From Methanolobus sp. WCC4 (GTDB lineage: Archaea; Halobacteriota; Methanosarcinia; Methanosarcinales; Methanosarcinaceae), in NCBI RefSeq assembly GCF_038022665.1, contig NZ_CP150629.1:1842480-1906479 (forward strand): a DNA stretch of 64,000 bases, in the 5' to 3' direction. Shown one piece after another: positions 26,554 to 35,843 of the stretch. Made by a program: the position numbers and the translations under genes. The notes beneath the pieces were generated by a model that saw nothing but the letters and a program-made list of their open reading frames with translations, ran no database searches and was not told the origin of the DNA. Numbering within the stretch: the first letter of the stretch is position 1; every line of letters starts with the position of its first letter.

Positions 26554-28410
26554 GTGGAAAATTTCCTGTTACAGCTCTTTATCTTCCTGGCTGCTGCATC
26601 CATTGCCGTTCCTATTGCCAAGAAACTGGGTCTTGGTTCGGTACTCGGCTATCTCATAGCAGGTATCGTCATCGGACCCTTCGGCCTCTCTCTCATTGCT
26701 GACCTTGAGGAGGTCATGCATTTCACGGAGTTTGGCGTAGTGATGATGCTTTTCCTTGTCGGACTCGAACTCAAACCATCACTGCTCTGGCAGATGCGTA
26801 CTCCCATATTGGGAATGGGGGGAATGCAGGTAGTCCTCTCGAGTATCATCATTTCCGGTATAGCCATTATCTTCCTGCCATGGCAACAGGCAGTAGCCGT
26901 TGGTCTTACTCTCTCCCTCTCCTCTACGGCCATAGTTCTGCAGACTCTGCGTGAAAAGGGGCTGATGAGCACTTCTTCCGGAAGGTCTATCTTCTCGGTT
27001 CTCCTTTTCCAGGACCTTGCAGTCATTCCTATGCTTGCCGTTCTACCATTTCTGGCAACGTTGGCCATACATGACGACGGGCATTCTGAGGCAGCTCTCT
27101 TTGATATCACTGCACTGCCGGAATACATGCAGATAATTATCACGCTGCTAGCGATCCTGTCTATCTTCTTCATTGGTAAATATGCAAGCAAACCGATATT
27201 CAGGACCATTGCAGCTACAAGGGTCAGGGAGATCTTTGTTGCTGCTGCACTGGCCCTTGTAGTTGGTATCTCGATACTTATGACCGCAGTTGGCCTGTCC
27301 CCTGCCCTTGGAACCTTCCTTGCCGGTGTTGTCCTGGCAGGCAGCGAGTATCGTCATGAGCTTGAAAGCGATATAGAACCATTCAAGGGCCTGCTACTGG
27401 GTATCTTCTTCATTTCCATTGGTGCCAGTCTCAATTTCACACTTATCAGTGAGGAGATCATGCTGATAGCAGGACTCACTGTAGCTTTGATCGTTTTCAA
27501 ATGGCTGGTCCTCGTAGGCACCGGTCTCATCTTTGGAATGGATAAAAAAGACCGTTCATTCTTTGCTGTCTCTCTTGCACAGGGAGGCGAGTTCGCATTT
27601 GTCCTCTTCCAGTTCTCCAGGACCAACGGCGTTTTGCCAGCCCAGACCATAGAACCCCTTATTTCCGCAGTTGCGATCTCCATGTTCCTTACACCGCTCC
27701 TTTTCCTGGCATATGAGAAGTTCAGTTCAAGTGCTCAGGAGGATGAAGAGGCCGGACGTGCACCAGACACGATAGACCATACCGGACACAAGGTCATCCT
27801 TGCCGGTTTTGGTCGTCTTGGTACCGACCTGGGGCGTTTCCTGATCTCTGCCGGTGTCAAACCGGTAATTCTCGATTATGATGCAGACAATGTGGATGTT
27901 CTGAGAAAATTCGGATTTGAGGTTTATTACGGAGATATTACACGTCTTGACCTGCTTGAAGCTGCCGGAGCCGCTGAAGCTGAACTCCTTATAATCGCCA
28001 TAGGTGACATAGACAGATCGAGAAAGCTGATCGAATTGGCAGGTAAGCACTATCCACATCTGAAGATCGCAGTCAATGCATATGACCGTACAGCTGCCCA
28101 TGAGCTCATGGATATGGGAATCACCCAGATAAGACGGGAGACCTTTGGCAGTGCCCTGGCACTCGGACAGGACGCCCTGAAACTTCTCGGTTTCGACCCC
28201 TATGAAGCACATAAATTGATGCGTATTTTCCGTAAAAAGGACGAAGAGATGATGCCGGAATTACATAAAATGCGCCATAAGGATGAGGACAGTTACATAT
28301 CAATGTATCAGAAGCATAGCGAAGACCTTGAGAAATTAATGATGCTTGATATGAACTCGGACATGGAAGGGATCGACAGGGCCTGGACTGCTGCAAACCC
28401 GGAAAAATAA
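26554..28410 (+). CDS. CPA2-family potassium/proton antiporter with RCK domain (KefB/KefC-like)
   Basis: A 618-residue protein. About 390 residues of Na+/H+-exchanger-like membrane domain start [34 protein letters not shown] TrkA-N/RCK nucleotide-binding domain follows ([18 protein letters not shown] near 411, with the GxGxxG-like loop). The start is a GTG with AGGAGG just upstream inside the kefF-like stop region. In bacteria KefC is gated by glutathione adducts; methanogens have no glutathione, so another thiol or NAD(H) may be the signal. Together with the preceding gene it forms a stress-response potassium efflux system. Confidence 0.92.
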   Translation: MENFLLQLFIFLAAASIAVPIAKKLGLGSVLGYLIAGIVIGPFGLSLIADLEEVMHFTEFGVVMMLFLVGLELKPSLLWQMRTPILGMGGMQVVLSSIIISGIAIIFLPWQQAVAVGLTLSLSSTAIVLQTLREKGLMSTSSGRSIFSVLLFQDLAVIPMLAVLPFLATLAIHDDGHSEAALFDITALPEYMQIIITLLAILSIFFIGKYASKPIFRTIAATRVREIFVAAALALVVGISILMTAVGLSPALGTFLAGVVLAGSEYRHELESDIEPFKGLLLGIFFISIGASLNFTLISEEIMLIAGLTVALIVFKWLVLVGTGLIFGMDKKDRSFFAVSLAQGGEFAFVLFQFSRTNGVLPAQTIEPLISAVAISMFLTPLLFLAYEKFSSSAQEDEEAGRAPDTIDHTGHKVILAGFGRLGTDLGRFLISAGVKPVILDYDADNVDVLRKFGFEVYYGDITRLDLLEAAGAAEAELLIIAIGDIDRSRKLIELAGKHYPHLKIAVNAYDRTAAHELMDMGITQIRRETFGSALALGQDALKLLGFDPYEAHKLMRIFRKKDEEMMPELHKMRHKDEDSYISMYQKHSEDLEKLMMLDMNSDMEGIDRAWTAANPEK

Positions 28411-28491
28411 TTCGAAATGGGAAAACCCGGGATGTTCCCTGCAAAAACTAGAAATCAGATGTACACGGATTTCATTAACAGAGGTGTTCCA

Positions 28492-29127
28492 GTGGATAAA
28501 GATGTCAAACCTTCAATAAAGGTATCAAAGAACGGTCCATACATTGCTAAGAATGTAAAAACGCTCAGGAATTCAAAGGGTGTTTTCATTGAGACAAAAC
28601 CTGTTATGACACTTTGCAGGTGTGGAGGTTCGTCGAATATGCCATTCTGTGACGGAACACATGCAAAGAACGGTTTTTCCGGGGAGAATGAAAAAGACCG
28701 TGTTCCAGCCGGAGTTGAGACTTACGTCGGGAAAGATATCAGCATCCACCGCAACAAGAATGTGTGTTGCCATGTAGGGCACTGTGTTCGCAATCTGCCT
28801 TCAGTTTTCAAAAAGGGTAAAGACCCATGGGCTGACCCGGATGCTGTGGACCCCGAAGAGATAGCAAAACTCATCAGAAGCTGTCCTTCCGGCGCACTGA
28901 GCTATACTATCAACGGAGAATTGCACAAGGATTATTCACATGACCCTGAGATCTTCATCCTTAAGGATGGACCTTACAATGTTACAGGGATAGAGCTTGA
29001 TGATCCCGATGGCTCAGAACCAGAAACACATGACCATTATTCACTTTGCAGATGTGGAGCCTCCCGAAACAAACCATTCTGTGACGGCAGTCATAGCGAT
29101 GTTGAATTCAAGGATGAGAAAAATTGA
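28492..29127 (+). CDS. CDGSH iron-sulfur protein with central mono-cluster ferredoxin domain
   Basis: A 211-residue protein with two CDGSH-type [2Fe-2S] motifs (CRCGGSSNMPFCDGTH near residue 41 and CRCGASRNKPFCDGSH near residue 184) around a divergent [4Fe-4S] domain (KNVCCHVGHCVRNL, then IRSCPSGALSY). I prefer the GTG at 28492, which has GAGGTG five nt ahead, over the ATG at 28417. The combination is known in bacteria and archaea as a probable redox/iron-sulfur transfer protein. It follows the KefC-like gene by about 80 nt and may belong to the same oxidative-stress operon (inference). Confidence 0.9.
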   Translation: MDKDVKPSIKVSKNGPYIAKNVKTLRNSKGVFIETKPVMTLCRCGGSSNMPFCDGTHAKNGFSGENEKDRVPAGVETYVGKDISIHRNKNVCCHVGHCVRNLPSVFKKGKDPWADPDAVDPEEIAKLIRSCPSGALSYTINGELHKDYSHDPEIFILKDGPYNVTGIELDDPDGSEPETHDHYSLCRCGASRNKPFCDGSHSDVEFKDEKN

Positions 29128-29190
29128 ATCCACTTTCCTTTGAAATGATGCGTTCATCTGCGGTTATTGACTAAAACAGTGAAGTATTTT

Positions 29191-29454
29191 TCAGTACTTC
29201 CTGTATATCTTCTTCCTATGACCTACTTCAATAACGAAGATGACCAGCTTTTCCCCTTCAATGCTCATGATGACACGATAATCTCCCACTCTAAGTGAAT
29301 AAATGGGTGAGTCGGGAAATCCTTTGAGCTTTTTAACGTGATCTTTTGGATTCTCACTGATATCTTTGATGGAAGTAACTATCTTTGCTGCAATGTCCCG
29401 GGGGAGTTTCTTGAGATCCTTTAGTGCAGCAGGTGAATAGAGAATAGAATACAT
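29191..29454 (-). CDS. RelE/ParE-family toxin
   Basis: An 87-residue protein of the RelE superfamily: ILYSPAALKDLKKLPRDIAAKIVTSIKDI at the start, KKLKGFPDSPIYSLRVGDYRVIMSI in the core, and a terminal HRKKIYRKY with the basic residues used for mRNA cleavage at the ribosome. It overlaps the upstream antitoxin gene by one nt (TAATG), the standard arrangement. It probably slows translation under stress. Confidence 0.92.
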   Translation of the reverse strand: MYSILYSPAALKDLKKLPRDIAAKIVTSIKDISENPKDHVKKLKGFPDSPIYSLRVGDYRVIMSIEGEKLVIFVIEVGHRKKIYRKY

Positions 29455-29690
29455 TACCTGAGCCCCAGTTCTTTCTCAACCTCTTCCTGTGTATGATATC
29501 TTCCACGTTTGAGGTCTTCCAGTGAATCCTCGATCCTTTTGATAGTCTCATCACTCAGGGGTTCCTGGTCGTATGCCATATCAACCAGCCGGGAGACCAC
29601 ATCATTATAGGTTTCTCTGGGGAACAACTTCAACTTATCAAGGCTTTCCTTTAGTTGAGGGTCGATCTTTATAGTGGTAGCTACTGACAT
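29454..29690 (-). CDS. ribbon-helix-helix antitoxin
   Basis: A 78-residue antitoxin. The N-terminal TTIKIDPQLKESLDKLKLFPRETYNDVVSRLV is a ribbon-helix-helix DNA-binding domain; the C-terminal IKRIEDSLEDLKRGRYHTQEEVEKELGL is a charged helix of the kind that wraps the RelE toxin. It lies just downstream of a palindromic operator and would repress its own operon together with the toxin. Confidence 0.88.
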   Translation of the reverse strand: MSVATTIKIDPQLKESLDKLKLFPRETYNDVVSRLVDMAYDQEPLSDETIKRIEDSLEDLKRGRYHTQEEVEKELGLR

Positions 29691-29715
29691 ATACTATAGT
29701 ATAGTGTAGTATACT
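29691..29715 (-). promoter_or_regulatory. palindromic operator of the toxin-antitoxin operon
   Basis: The 12-nt perfect palindrome ATACTATAGTAT (29691-29702) abuts the antitoxin start, and AGTATACT (29708-29715) follows. The two share an AGTAT/ATACT half-site. This is a likely binding site for the ribbon-helix-helix antitoxin overlapping the promoter. Confidence 0.65.
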
Positions 29716-29839
29716 ATTTATTGGTGGTGCTGATCTGATAGTTTGTGTTGTGGATGATTACTGATCATCTTCCTTAAATAATTGATAGTTATAGGACCGT
29801 CAGTAGCTTATATCATAAAGTACATATAATCACTTGGTT

Positions 29840-30088
29840 ACAAGGGAGTAAGCTGTAAAATGGGGCAACGTTCCGGGCGAGACCGAAATTGGGATCGTAC
29901 CACAATGACCTTCATTTGCGCGTCATTTGGATGAAGTAAATTTCAGAATAGGATAGAAGGTCTTATTCAACCCAGGCTTCATCAACGCATAGCTGAAATG
30001 AAGTGAAATTCAGGACGGGATAAAACCCGATCCCGTAATAACCTTCAACACCTTGTGACCACCATATTGGTTTTATGGTCACATTTTT
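29840..30088 (+). ncRNA. candidate structured RNA with two-fold 67-nt repeat and terminator-like hairpin
   Basis: No gene is visible, but two units with a 67-nt period share a 27-nt hairpin frame CTTCAT...ATGAAG (29910-29936 and 29977-30003), followed in both by a similar AAATTTCAG/GAAATTCAG and GGATA stretch. Upstream are TATA-like sequences (TTATATCAT at 29808, ACATATAAT at 29822). Downstream is a hairpin GTGACCA (30055-30061)/TGGTCAC (30076-30082) followed by ATTTTT. Together this looks like an independent small RNA transcript on the plus strand. No known RNA family was recognised. Confidence 0.4.
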
Positions 30089-30134
30089 GATGTCTCATTA
30101 ATTTTATAACTAAAAATGAAATAAAGAGGAGATC

Positions 30135-30872
30135 TTATTCTCCGTATAATGCTTTTATGCCTAATATATCACCGAGTCCCAGAGTTCTCTTTTTAGTTTC
30201 TCCGACCGCACTGTATCCATACATTGTCAGTTCTGTACATTTTGTAATATATAGATCATTCAATCCATTGTGTCCAAACTCATGTGTTGCTATATTTTGC
30301 ACATCCATTTTTGTCTTCTCACCGTTCGTGCCCCACTCTATATTGCTATTAAGTTGAACATCAGACTCCACTATTTCACCTGTTGATGTATAGAACCAGA
30401 ATGTATTCATGGCAATTATCGTACCAGGGCCGGTAGGTCCAAGATCGCTCCACATTACTACATTTTTCTCATCCCTCACTTGTGCAGTTGTAGTTGGAGC
30501 ACTTTTCTCAGTTCCTTTTTCCGCCGAAAGCAGTTTAAAGCCTATTGCATCATTCCATGGTTTTAAACTATCCTTTATAGCACTAAAAGCCTCACCTGTA
30601 CCTAAACCACTATCTTCAACATAAATTTCATACTCTACAGTTTTATACCACCTGACTTTAGCTGGTAACAACTTGTACATTTCAACTTCATCATCCCACT
30701 CCGTTCTAGAATTATCAGCCGACTTTGCATAATGGATAAAAGTTATTTTCTGGATATCTGACGGTACATTATCTGGCTTGTTATCTGCTGCCACCCCTAT
30801 ACTCGCTGTGCTCAAAACAAACACAGCTAACACTAAACCAATGATCAGCTTATTCACTTCATTTACCCCCAT
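30135..30872 (-). CDS. secreted zinc metalloprotease-like protein
   Basis: A 245-residue protein with a signal peptide (LIIGLVLAVFVLSTASIGVAADN) and a zinc-binding HEFGHNGLNDLY motif near residue 203. This has HExxH but with the third ligand position shifted relative to the matrixin HExxHxxGxxH signature. The rest (VKWYKTVEYEIYVEDSG, LKPWNDAIGF and the ending LGLGDILGIKALYGE) matches the general layout of metzincins. It probably acts outside the cell on proteins. It stands alone. Confidence 0.75.
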   Translation of the reverse strand: MGVNEVNKLIIGLVLAVFVLSTASIGVAADNKPDNVPSDIQKITFIHYAKSADNSRTEWDDEVEMYKLLPAKVRWYKTVEYEIYVEDSGLGTGEAFSAIKDSLKPWNDAIGFKLLSAEKGTEKSAPTTTAQVRDEKNVVMWSDLGPTGPGTIIAMNTFWFYTSTGEIVESDVQLNSNIEWGTNGEKTKMDVQNIATHEFGHNGLNDLYITKCTELTMYGYSAVGETKKRTLGLGDILGIKALYGE

Positions 30873-31279
30873 TACATTAGTTGATCAGACCGGATAATTT
30901 TGGGATCATCCTCAAATTTTGCAATATATTCAGGGTGCATTCGTATCCCTAAATGCTCATTTCCCACAACCCGAATCTAGCGATTAACCACATAGAATAT
31001 TGTTTTCAATACAAATAAAGTAATTCCAGAATTAAGAGTTGTTATTATTGAGTTACGTGCATCGGTACGGAATCCAATAATATTGATTAGCAGGCTCTTG
31101 ATGTGAAGAAAGCTCAAGAGTCCAAGTATCATATAAATAGTTTAAATATGCATCATAATACTTATTAAACCAAAAATCATCATCATCGTCAACACTCTTG
31201 ACTCAATGTCTTTGCACTCAACAGAGTATTCACTATTTCCTGCATAAAACAAAAATGCCATAGAGCCTGTAGTTAGATA
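30873..31279. other. intergenic region, no gene seen
   Basis: About 400 nt of AT-rich sequence between two minus-strand genes. It should hold the promoter for the metalloprotease near its 5' end. Nothing else was recognised. Confidence 0.4.
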
Positions 31280-31774
31280 TTAAATGAATTTTTGCATCCA
31301 GACCGTATCGAAGGTGGTACCATGTTTAATTCCAACTTCAGCAAACCGACCACATTCTGAAAAACCTTTCTTTTTGTGAAACATAAGGCTTTCTTCGTTA
31401 ATGGATGAGATATTGGCAAGGAGAGAATGAATATTGATATCTTTTGCCTTCGATACAAGTTCTGCCAGTAGCATGCTGCCTATTCCCTTACCTTTGTACC
31501 CATCTTTTACAAAATAAGTGGTTTCAGCTGTTACTGAGAACGAAGGAATTGCTGAGTGTGGACGAAGCATTCCAAATGCTACAATCTCATTCTGTTCATT
31601 TTTTATGACCACGGAAGGATATCCGGTATTACTCTGCATTAGGATATCAAAGAACTCATATGGGACCTTGTTCTCAAAATATGCTGCGAAGCTGTTCTCT
31701 ACATAGTAGTTGAAAATGTCTATTATTTCATTCCTGTGAGAAAGGTCGATAGATTCTATAGTGTACTCTGACAT
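31280..31774 (-). CDS. GNAT-family N-acetyltransferase (phosphinothricin acetyltransferase-like)
   Basis: A 164-residue GNAT protein: NYYVENSFAAYFENKVP near the start, TTYFVKDGYKGKGIGSMLLAEL (the acetyl-CoA pyrophosphate loop, Q/RxxGxG/A type) near residue 95, and LMFHKKKGFSECGRFAEVGIKHG at the end as in the PAT/Bar subgroup. It acetylates an amine using acetyl-CoA; the substrate is unknown. The ATG at 31774 has GAGGGA upstream; a TTG 12 nt earlier lacks one. A MarR-type palindrome lies between it and the MarR gene. Confidence 0.88.
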   Translation of the reverse strand: MSEYTIESIDLSHRNEIIDIFNYYVENSFAAYFENKVPYEFFDILMQSNTGYPSVVIKNEQNEIVAFGMLRPHSAIPSFSVTAETTYFVKDGYKGKGIGSMLLAELVSKAKDINIHSLLANISSINEESLMFHKKKGFSECGRFAEVGIKHGTTFDTVWMQKFI

Positions 31775-31829
31775 ACAATCCCTCAATTTGAATCAAGCAT
31801 TGTATTTGGTATAGCACCTGAACTATTTA

Positions 31830-31846
31830 AGTTTAGCTACTAAACT
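31830..31846. promoter_or_regulatory. AGTTTAG-CTA-CTAAACT inverted repeat, candidate MarR operator
   Basis: A perfect seven-bp inverted repeat with a three-nt spacer in the short gap between the MarR gene and the acetyltransferase, upstream of the latter. The shape fits the roughly 17-nt palindromes bound by MarR dimers, so the neighbouring MarR protein probably controls the acetyltransferase through it. Confidence 0.6.
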
Positions 31847-31860
31847 ATATGGGTCGATCG

Positions 31861-32394
31861 TCACTTATTTGAATGAGTTCGATGAAAAGGCACTTTTATT
31901 TTATCCCTGACCTGAGAACAATTGTCCATCATTTCTTCAAAACTGATAAATATTCTGTTCAGTTTATCTTTTTCTTCCAATGACATTTTTTCTATTTCTG
32001 CACATAACTTGGCATTAACAGCTTCATGATACGCTTTGTGCCATTCAAAAGCTTCCTGTCCCATTTCGGTCAGGCTGAGAACAACTGTTTTCTTGTTATC
32101 CGGCATTTTCTCTTTTCTTATGTACCCTTTATCTTCCAGTTTTTTTGCAGTCTGAGAGACCGCACCCTTGGTTATGCCAAGTCTGCATGCTAACTGGGAA
32201 ACACTTTCATGAGAATAACGACCTGCCATATCTATCAGATGCACTTCAGAACTATGAAGTATGATACCATGTCCGATGTCCACAGGCTCTTTCTCAATGG
32301 AGACAGCCTTATTTATAAGCCTGACAAGCCCATCAACAATAGCAATTACATCTGCCTCCTCTTCACCGGATCTGTCAACCATATAAACAATCAA
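31861..32394 (-). CDS. MarR-family transcriptional regulator
   Basis: A 177-residue MarR protein: dimer helix at the start, recognition helix in VSQLACRLGITKGAVSQTAKKLEDKGYI (about residues 83-110), wing with RKEKMPDNKKTVVLSLTEMG, and a long C-terminal dimer helix. Members bind small phenolic or antibiotic-like molecules and release DNA. It lies upstream of the acetyltransferase on the same strand, 86 nt apart, with a clear operator between and a weaker one at its own promoter, suggesting autoregulation. Confidence 0.9.
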   Translation of the reverse strand: MIVYMVDRSGEEEADVIAIVDGLVRLINKAVSIEKEPVDIGHGIILHSSEVHLIDMAGRYSHESVSQLACRLGITKGAVSQTAKKLEDKGYIRKEKMPDNKKTVVLSLTEMGQEAFEWHKAYHEAVNAKLCAEIEKMSLEEKDKLNRIFISFEEMMDNCSQVRDKIKVPFHRTHSNK

Positions 32395-32401
32395 GTTGTC
32401 T

Positions 32402-32418
32402 GTTTCAGTATCTAAATC
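32402..32418. promoter_or_regulatory. degenerate MarR-type site at the marR promoter
   Basis: GTTTCAG-TAT-CTAAATC has the same 7-3-7 form as the palindrome at 31830 with five of seven arm pairs kept. It sits eight nt upstream of the MarR start codon and may serve for weak autoregulation. Confidence 0.35.
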
Positions 32419-32676
32419 TTACCGATCCGAGTTGATGGTCATGTTCCTGTCACATCAGGAGATCACGGTCAATTATCTGTCATCAGATTGATCATAGTAT
32501 TTCTGCATACAGTACTTAATAGCCGTGATCTTTCCAAGAATTAATTATCCGCGATCATGACAGGTATGTACGATCTCGTGAATCATTCATACGAGGATCT
32601 TTACAGAGCCGTATTTTCATTATCCTATTATAAGGTCACAGAACGCAATAGCATGAACCATAAAAGAAAACAGAAT

Positions 32677-33474
32677 TCACCCCTCACTCCGATACCTGCA
32701 ATCACTGTCACATTCCTTATTGTACTGGGTATACTCACACCTGGCATTGAAATCAGCCTTCTCATACCAGCTGAGGTCGAACATATCGGAGAGGTACTTC
32801 ATTCCTTCTTCAAGTGAGATACGGGTCGATTTCTTACAGCATCTGGCTCCACCAGCATCGGCTATGCATTTAAGGGTACAGGCAGTAGCCCAGTTGGCAT
32901 GTGCTCTTTCCGCGGGTGTGAGGGGTGTGGCTTCCAGCAGCACGCACATTGCAATACCCACTCCTATTCCAGCAGCACATGCTCCATAAAGACCACAGTA
33001 GCCACCGGGAACCATGCTTCCACGTCTCATTGCTTCCACGATCGGTCTCTTGTCAGTATTCCCTGTATAGTTCTGGTAGGCAGCAACAAGGACCGCAGGG
33101 ATAAGAGCATGATGTTCCGGTCCATGCATATGGATACTGGGATGCTCCATAATGATCTCCGCAATGGTCAGCGGGTCAGCGATTTCCGTCGTCTTGCAGA
33201 TATTCTCAATAACGTCAATGGCATCTTTGGAATGACATCTGTTACATACATAATGTTCTTCCTTGCACACGAAGTATGTTTTTTCCTCTACTTCGCAGTA
33301 ATGACATGTGGCATTCACAGGCTCGCTCAGGTAATCCACTTCGGCACCGCAGACAAGACAATCGGTCTTACAACCGCTCTTTCCACCCATATTCGAAACC
33401 TGTATCACAGGAACATGAGTGCCCTTCATCCCACAGACATCGTTCTTTTCATTTTCCTTATATACAATATTCAT
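32677..33474 (-). CDS. DUF5714 protein with zinc-finger-like cysteines
   Basis: A 265-residue soluble protein. The N-terminal part has CLVCGAEVDYL, ATCHYCEVEEKTYFVCKEEHYVCNRCH (CxxC pairs of a zinc knuckle). A glycine-rich helical part follows (GSMVPGGYCGLYGACAAGIGVGIAMCVLLEATPLTPAERAHAN split over helices near residues 160-205), then GGARCCKKSTRISLEEG and a cysteine-rich end. This is the DUF5714 pattern, which I recall as often next to or fused with SAM methyltransferases. It is the last gene of an operon with SDR, ALDH and a membrane protein. The start at 33474 follows GAGGTGA. Confidence 0.82.
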   Translation of the reverse strand: MNIVYKENEKNDVCGMKGTHVPVIQVSNMGGKSGCKTDCLVCGAEVDYLSEPVNATCHYCEVEEKTYFVCKEEHYVCNRCHSKDAIDVIENICKTTEIADPLTIAEIIMEHPSIHMHGPEHHALIPAVLVAAYQNYTGNTDKRPIVEAMRRGSMVPGGYCGLYGACAAGIGVGIAMCVLLEATPLTPAERAHANWATACTLKCIADAGGARCCKKSTRISLEEGMKYLSDMFDLSWYEKADFNARCEYTQYNKECDSDCRYRSEG

Positions 33475-33504
33475 TCTTATCACCTCAAATACATCACAAA
33501 TACA

Positions 33505-34395
33505 TCATTGATCAGCTCCCTTTTCAGGTGAGCAGATGAACATCTCCTTTGGAAGACCCCCGGCGGTCTCCCTCAGTTCTGAACGTGACAACCTCATCAG
33601 CCAGCTTACAGGCAGACGGCAGGCAATGTGATGCAGCAGACCAAGTCCTCTGCCGGGTATCACCACATCCCTGTCACATTGAAGTGCACGCCAGGTATCA
33701 CGTGCAACAACGCTGGCATTCACCGACATCCATGAACGGAATGCTCTTGTGTGTTCCATCCCTGCTGCCGTCCTGAATCCCGTATCCTTCACAGCGGTCG
33801 GACAGACGGCCATCACCCTCACATTCAGTCCCTTCTCCTTCAATTCGTAGTTCAATGCCCTGCTGAAGTTCAGCACAAAACTCTTGCTGGCGCCATAAGT
33901 GGCAAAATACGGATTCGGCTGGAAGGCCGATATCGAGGATACATTGATTATCCTTCCTTCATTTCGCTCCACCATCTCCTTCAGGTAGAGCCGTGTCATC
34001 CGGTAGAGTGTGATAACATGCAGTTGCAGCATGTCAAGTTCCCTCTCCTCGTCGATCTCATTGACAAAACCATATGTCCCGAAACCCGCACAGTTTACAA
34101 GTACATCGATCATCAGTGAGTGTTCACGGGTGAATTCACGAACCTTAGTTGCAGCATCCGGTTCAGAAAGATCCTGTTCCAGCAGGAAAATGCGCATATT
34201 CAGGTTGATACACTGTAAGGGGTCCCTGACCTGTTTCAAATCCTCTTTATTCCTGTCAACCAGCACAAGGTCGTAACCATCCCTGGCAAAGAGCTTTGCG
34301 AGTTCCTGACCGATACCTCCTGCTCCCCCGGTTATGAGGACTGTCTTCCTGCACTTTCCAGCGATATGGTCTGTGTTACTGTTATTTTGCCCCAT
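33505..34395 (-). CDS. short-chain dehydrogenase/reductase (DltE-like)
   Basis: A 296-residue classical SDR: TVLITGGAGGIGQELAKLFA (nucleotide loop) near residue 21, VLVNCAGFGTYG (NAG-type) near residue 100, the catalytic Ser in IINVSSISAFQ, and YGASKSFV (YxxxK). The long C-terminal tail, with RALQCDRDVVIPGRGLGLLHHIACRLP, fits the group often annotated as DltE or acyl-reductase-like. I chose the ATG at 34395, which follows AGGTGG and lies 2 nt after the aldehyde dehydrogenase stop. It and the ALDH may act on the same aldehyde/alcohol (inference). Confidence 0.9.
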   Translation of the reverse strand: MGQNNSNTDHIAGKCRKTVLITGGAGGIGQELAKLFARDGYDLVLVDRNKEDLKQVRDPLQCINLNMRIFLLEQDLSEPDAATKVREFTREHSLMIDVLVNCAGFGTYGFVNEIDEERELDMLQLHVITLYRMTRLYLKEMVERNEGRIINVSSISAFQPNPYFATYGASKSFVLNFSRALNYELKEKGLNVRVMAVCPTAVKDTGFRTAAGMEHTRAFRSWMSVNASVVARDTWRALQCDRDVVIPGRGLGLLHHIACRLPVSWLMRLSRSELRETAGGLPKEMFICSPEKGADQ

Positions 34396-34397
34396 GC

Positions 34398-35807
34398 TCA
34401 CATCCACCTGTACAATGCTTTTACCATCCACAATACACGGTCGCTGTATGGAGGATAGATAATATCCAGCGAACCCCACTTACGGTGGATTACACTTCGT
34501 TTGTTAGAGAATTCCATGAAGCAATGGAAACCAAGCGACTTACCCATACCACTGTTATTCACCCCTCCAAAGGGCAGGTTCGGGTTGCTGTAACCGAGCA
34601 TGTAGTCATTGATGACGGTCCCGCCGGCAGGAATCCCGTCCATGAAATATCGGATGTTCTTCCTGTCGTTACTGGCTATATAGAGCATCAGCGGATTCGG
34701 ATGCCTTCGTATGATATCCTTGACCTCTGACCTGTCACTGTAGGTAATAACTGGAAGCAAGGGTCCGAATATCTCTTCCTGCATGATATTCATATCCTCG
34801 GAGATATTGTCCAGTAGTGTAGGTGGGATGAACAGGTCATCCTCTTCGAAGTTCCCTCCTGTAAGCAGGCTGGCACCCCTGTCCAGTGCATCCTGGTACA
34901 GGGAGCTAAGTCTCAGAAAATGATGGTGATTTATGATCCTGCAGTAATCAGGTGAGCTTTCCGTACCCCTGCCGGACCTGTTGTAGAGTTCTGTGACCGC
35001 TGACCTGAACTCTTCGATGAACTCTCTCTTTTTAGAATCGTGAATGATAACATAGTCTGGTGTCACACAGGTCTGACCGCAGTTGATCGATTTTGCCCAT
35101 GCCAGTCTTCTTGCAATACGTTGGATATTAGCGGTCTCATCTATGATGGCAGGTGACTTCCCTCCAAGTTCCAGGGTCACACTGGTAAGATGCTCTGCAG
35201 CTTTTCCCATGACTATCTTCCCGACACGAGGACTGCCTGTGAAGAATATGTGGTCGAAGGGCAGTTCCAGCAGCTTCGTTGCCACTGTTGCATCACCTTC
35301 TACAACAGCTACCTCGTTCACTTTGAACAGTTCGCTTATCATCTTTTTGATATAGGCTGAAGTATGGGAGGAGATCTCACTGGGTTTCAGTATAACAGCA
35401 TTGCCTGCTGCTATGGCGTAGACCAGAGGTACAAGGGAGAGGTTGAGAGGAAAGTTCCACGGAGACATAATGAGAACCACTCCCTTTGGATCATAGCGTA
35501 TATAGGACCGGGTACCGAGCAATGGCAACGGTGTGGAGACCCGGTGGTCCCGGTCCCATTTATGCAGATTCTTTTTCAGATAGGATATCTGGGCCTGGAT
35601 AACGCCCACTTCTGTTGCTATGACCTCTACCTCTGGTTTTCGCAGATCATTGTAAAGTGCCTCGTAAAGCTCCTGCAGGTTATGTTCATCCTTAAGATAA
35701 TTATCGATACGAAGCACACGCTCAAGCCTTTCTTTTACATCAAGTGCTCCCGGTCCGGAAGCCTCTTCTTTCTGTGATGCGAATATGGTTCTGATGTCAG
35801 GCTGCAT
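34398..35807 (-). CDS. class-3 aldehyde dehydrogenase
   Basis: A 469-residue NAD(P)-dependent aldehyde dehydrogenase of the short class-3/AlkH type. VLIMSPWNFPLNLSL near 110, GNAVILKPSEISSHT near 133, the general-base Glu in VTLELGGKSPAII, and the nucleophile Cys in NCGQTCVTPDY are all visible. The end has FGGVNNSGMGKSLGFHCFMEFSNKR. It oxidises a medium- or long-chain aldehyde to the acid, or works in reverse in acyl metabolism. The operon context (membrane protein, SDR, DUF5714) suggests lipid or terpenoid aldehydes, which is inference. An in-frame GTG lies 12 nt earlier. Confidence 0.93.
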   Translation of the reverse strand: MQPDIRTIFASQKEEASGPGALDVKERLERVLRIDNYLKDEHNLQELYEALYNDLRKPEVEVIATEVGVIQAQISYLKKNLHKWDRDHRVSTPLPLLGTRSYIRYDPKGVVLIMSPWNFPLNLSLVPLVYAIAAGNAVILKPSEISSHTSAYIKKMISELFKVNEVAVVEGDATVATKLLELPFDHIFFTGSPRVGKIVMGKAAEHLTSVTLELGGKSPAIIDETANIQRIARRLAWAKSINCGQTCVTPDYVIIHDSKKREFIEEFRSAVTELYNRSGRGTESSPDYCRIINHHHFLRLSSLYQDALDRGASLLTGGNFEEDDLFIPPTLLDNISEDMNIMQEEIFGPLLPVITYSDRSEVKDIIRRHPNPLMLYIASNDRKNIRYFMDGIPAGGTVINDYMLGYSNPNLPFGGVNNSGMGKSLGFHCFMEFSNKRSVIHRKWGSLDIIYPPYSDRVLWMVKALYRWM

Positions 35808-35843
35808 GGCGTGTATCACTTCGTTCTGTTGTTCATTCGTATC

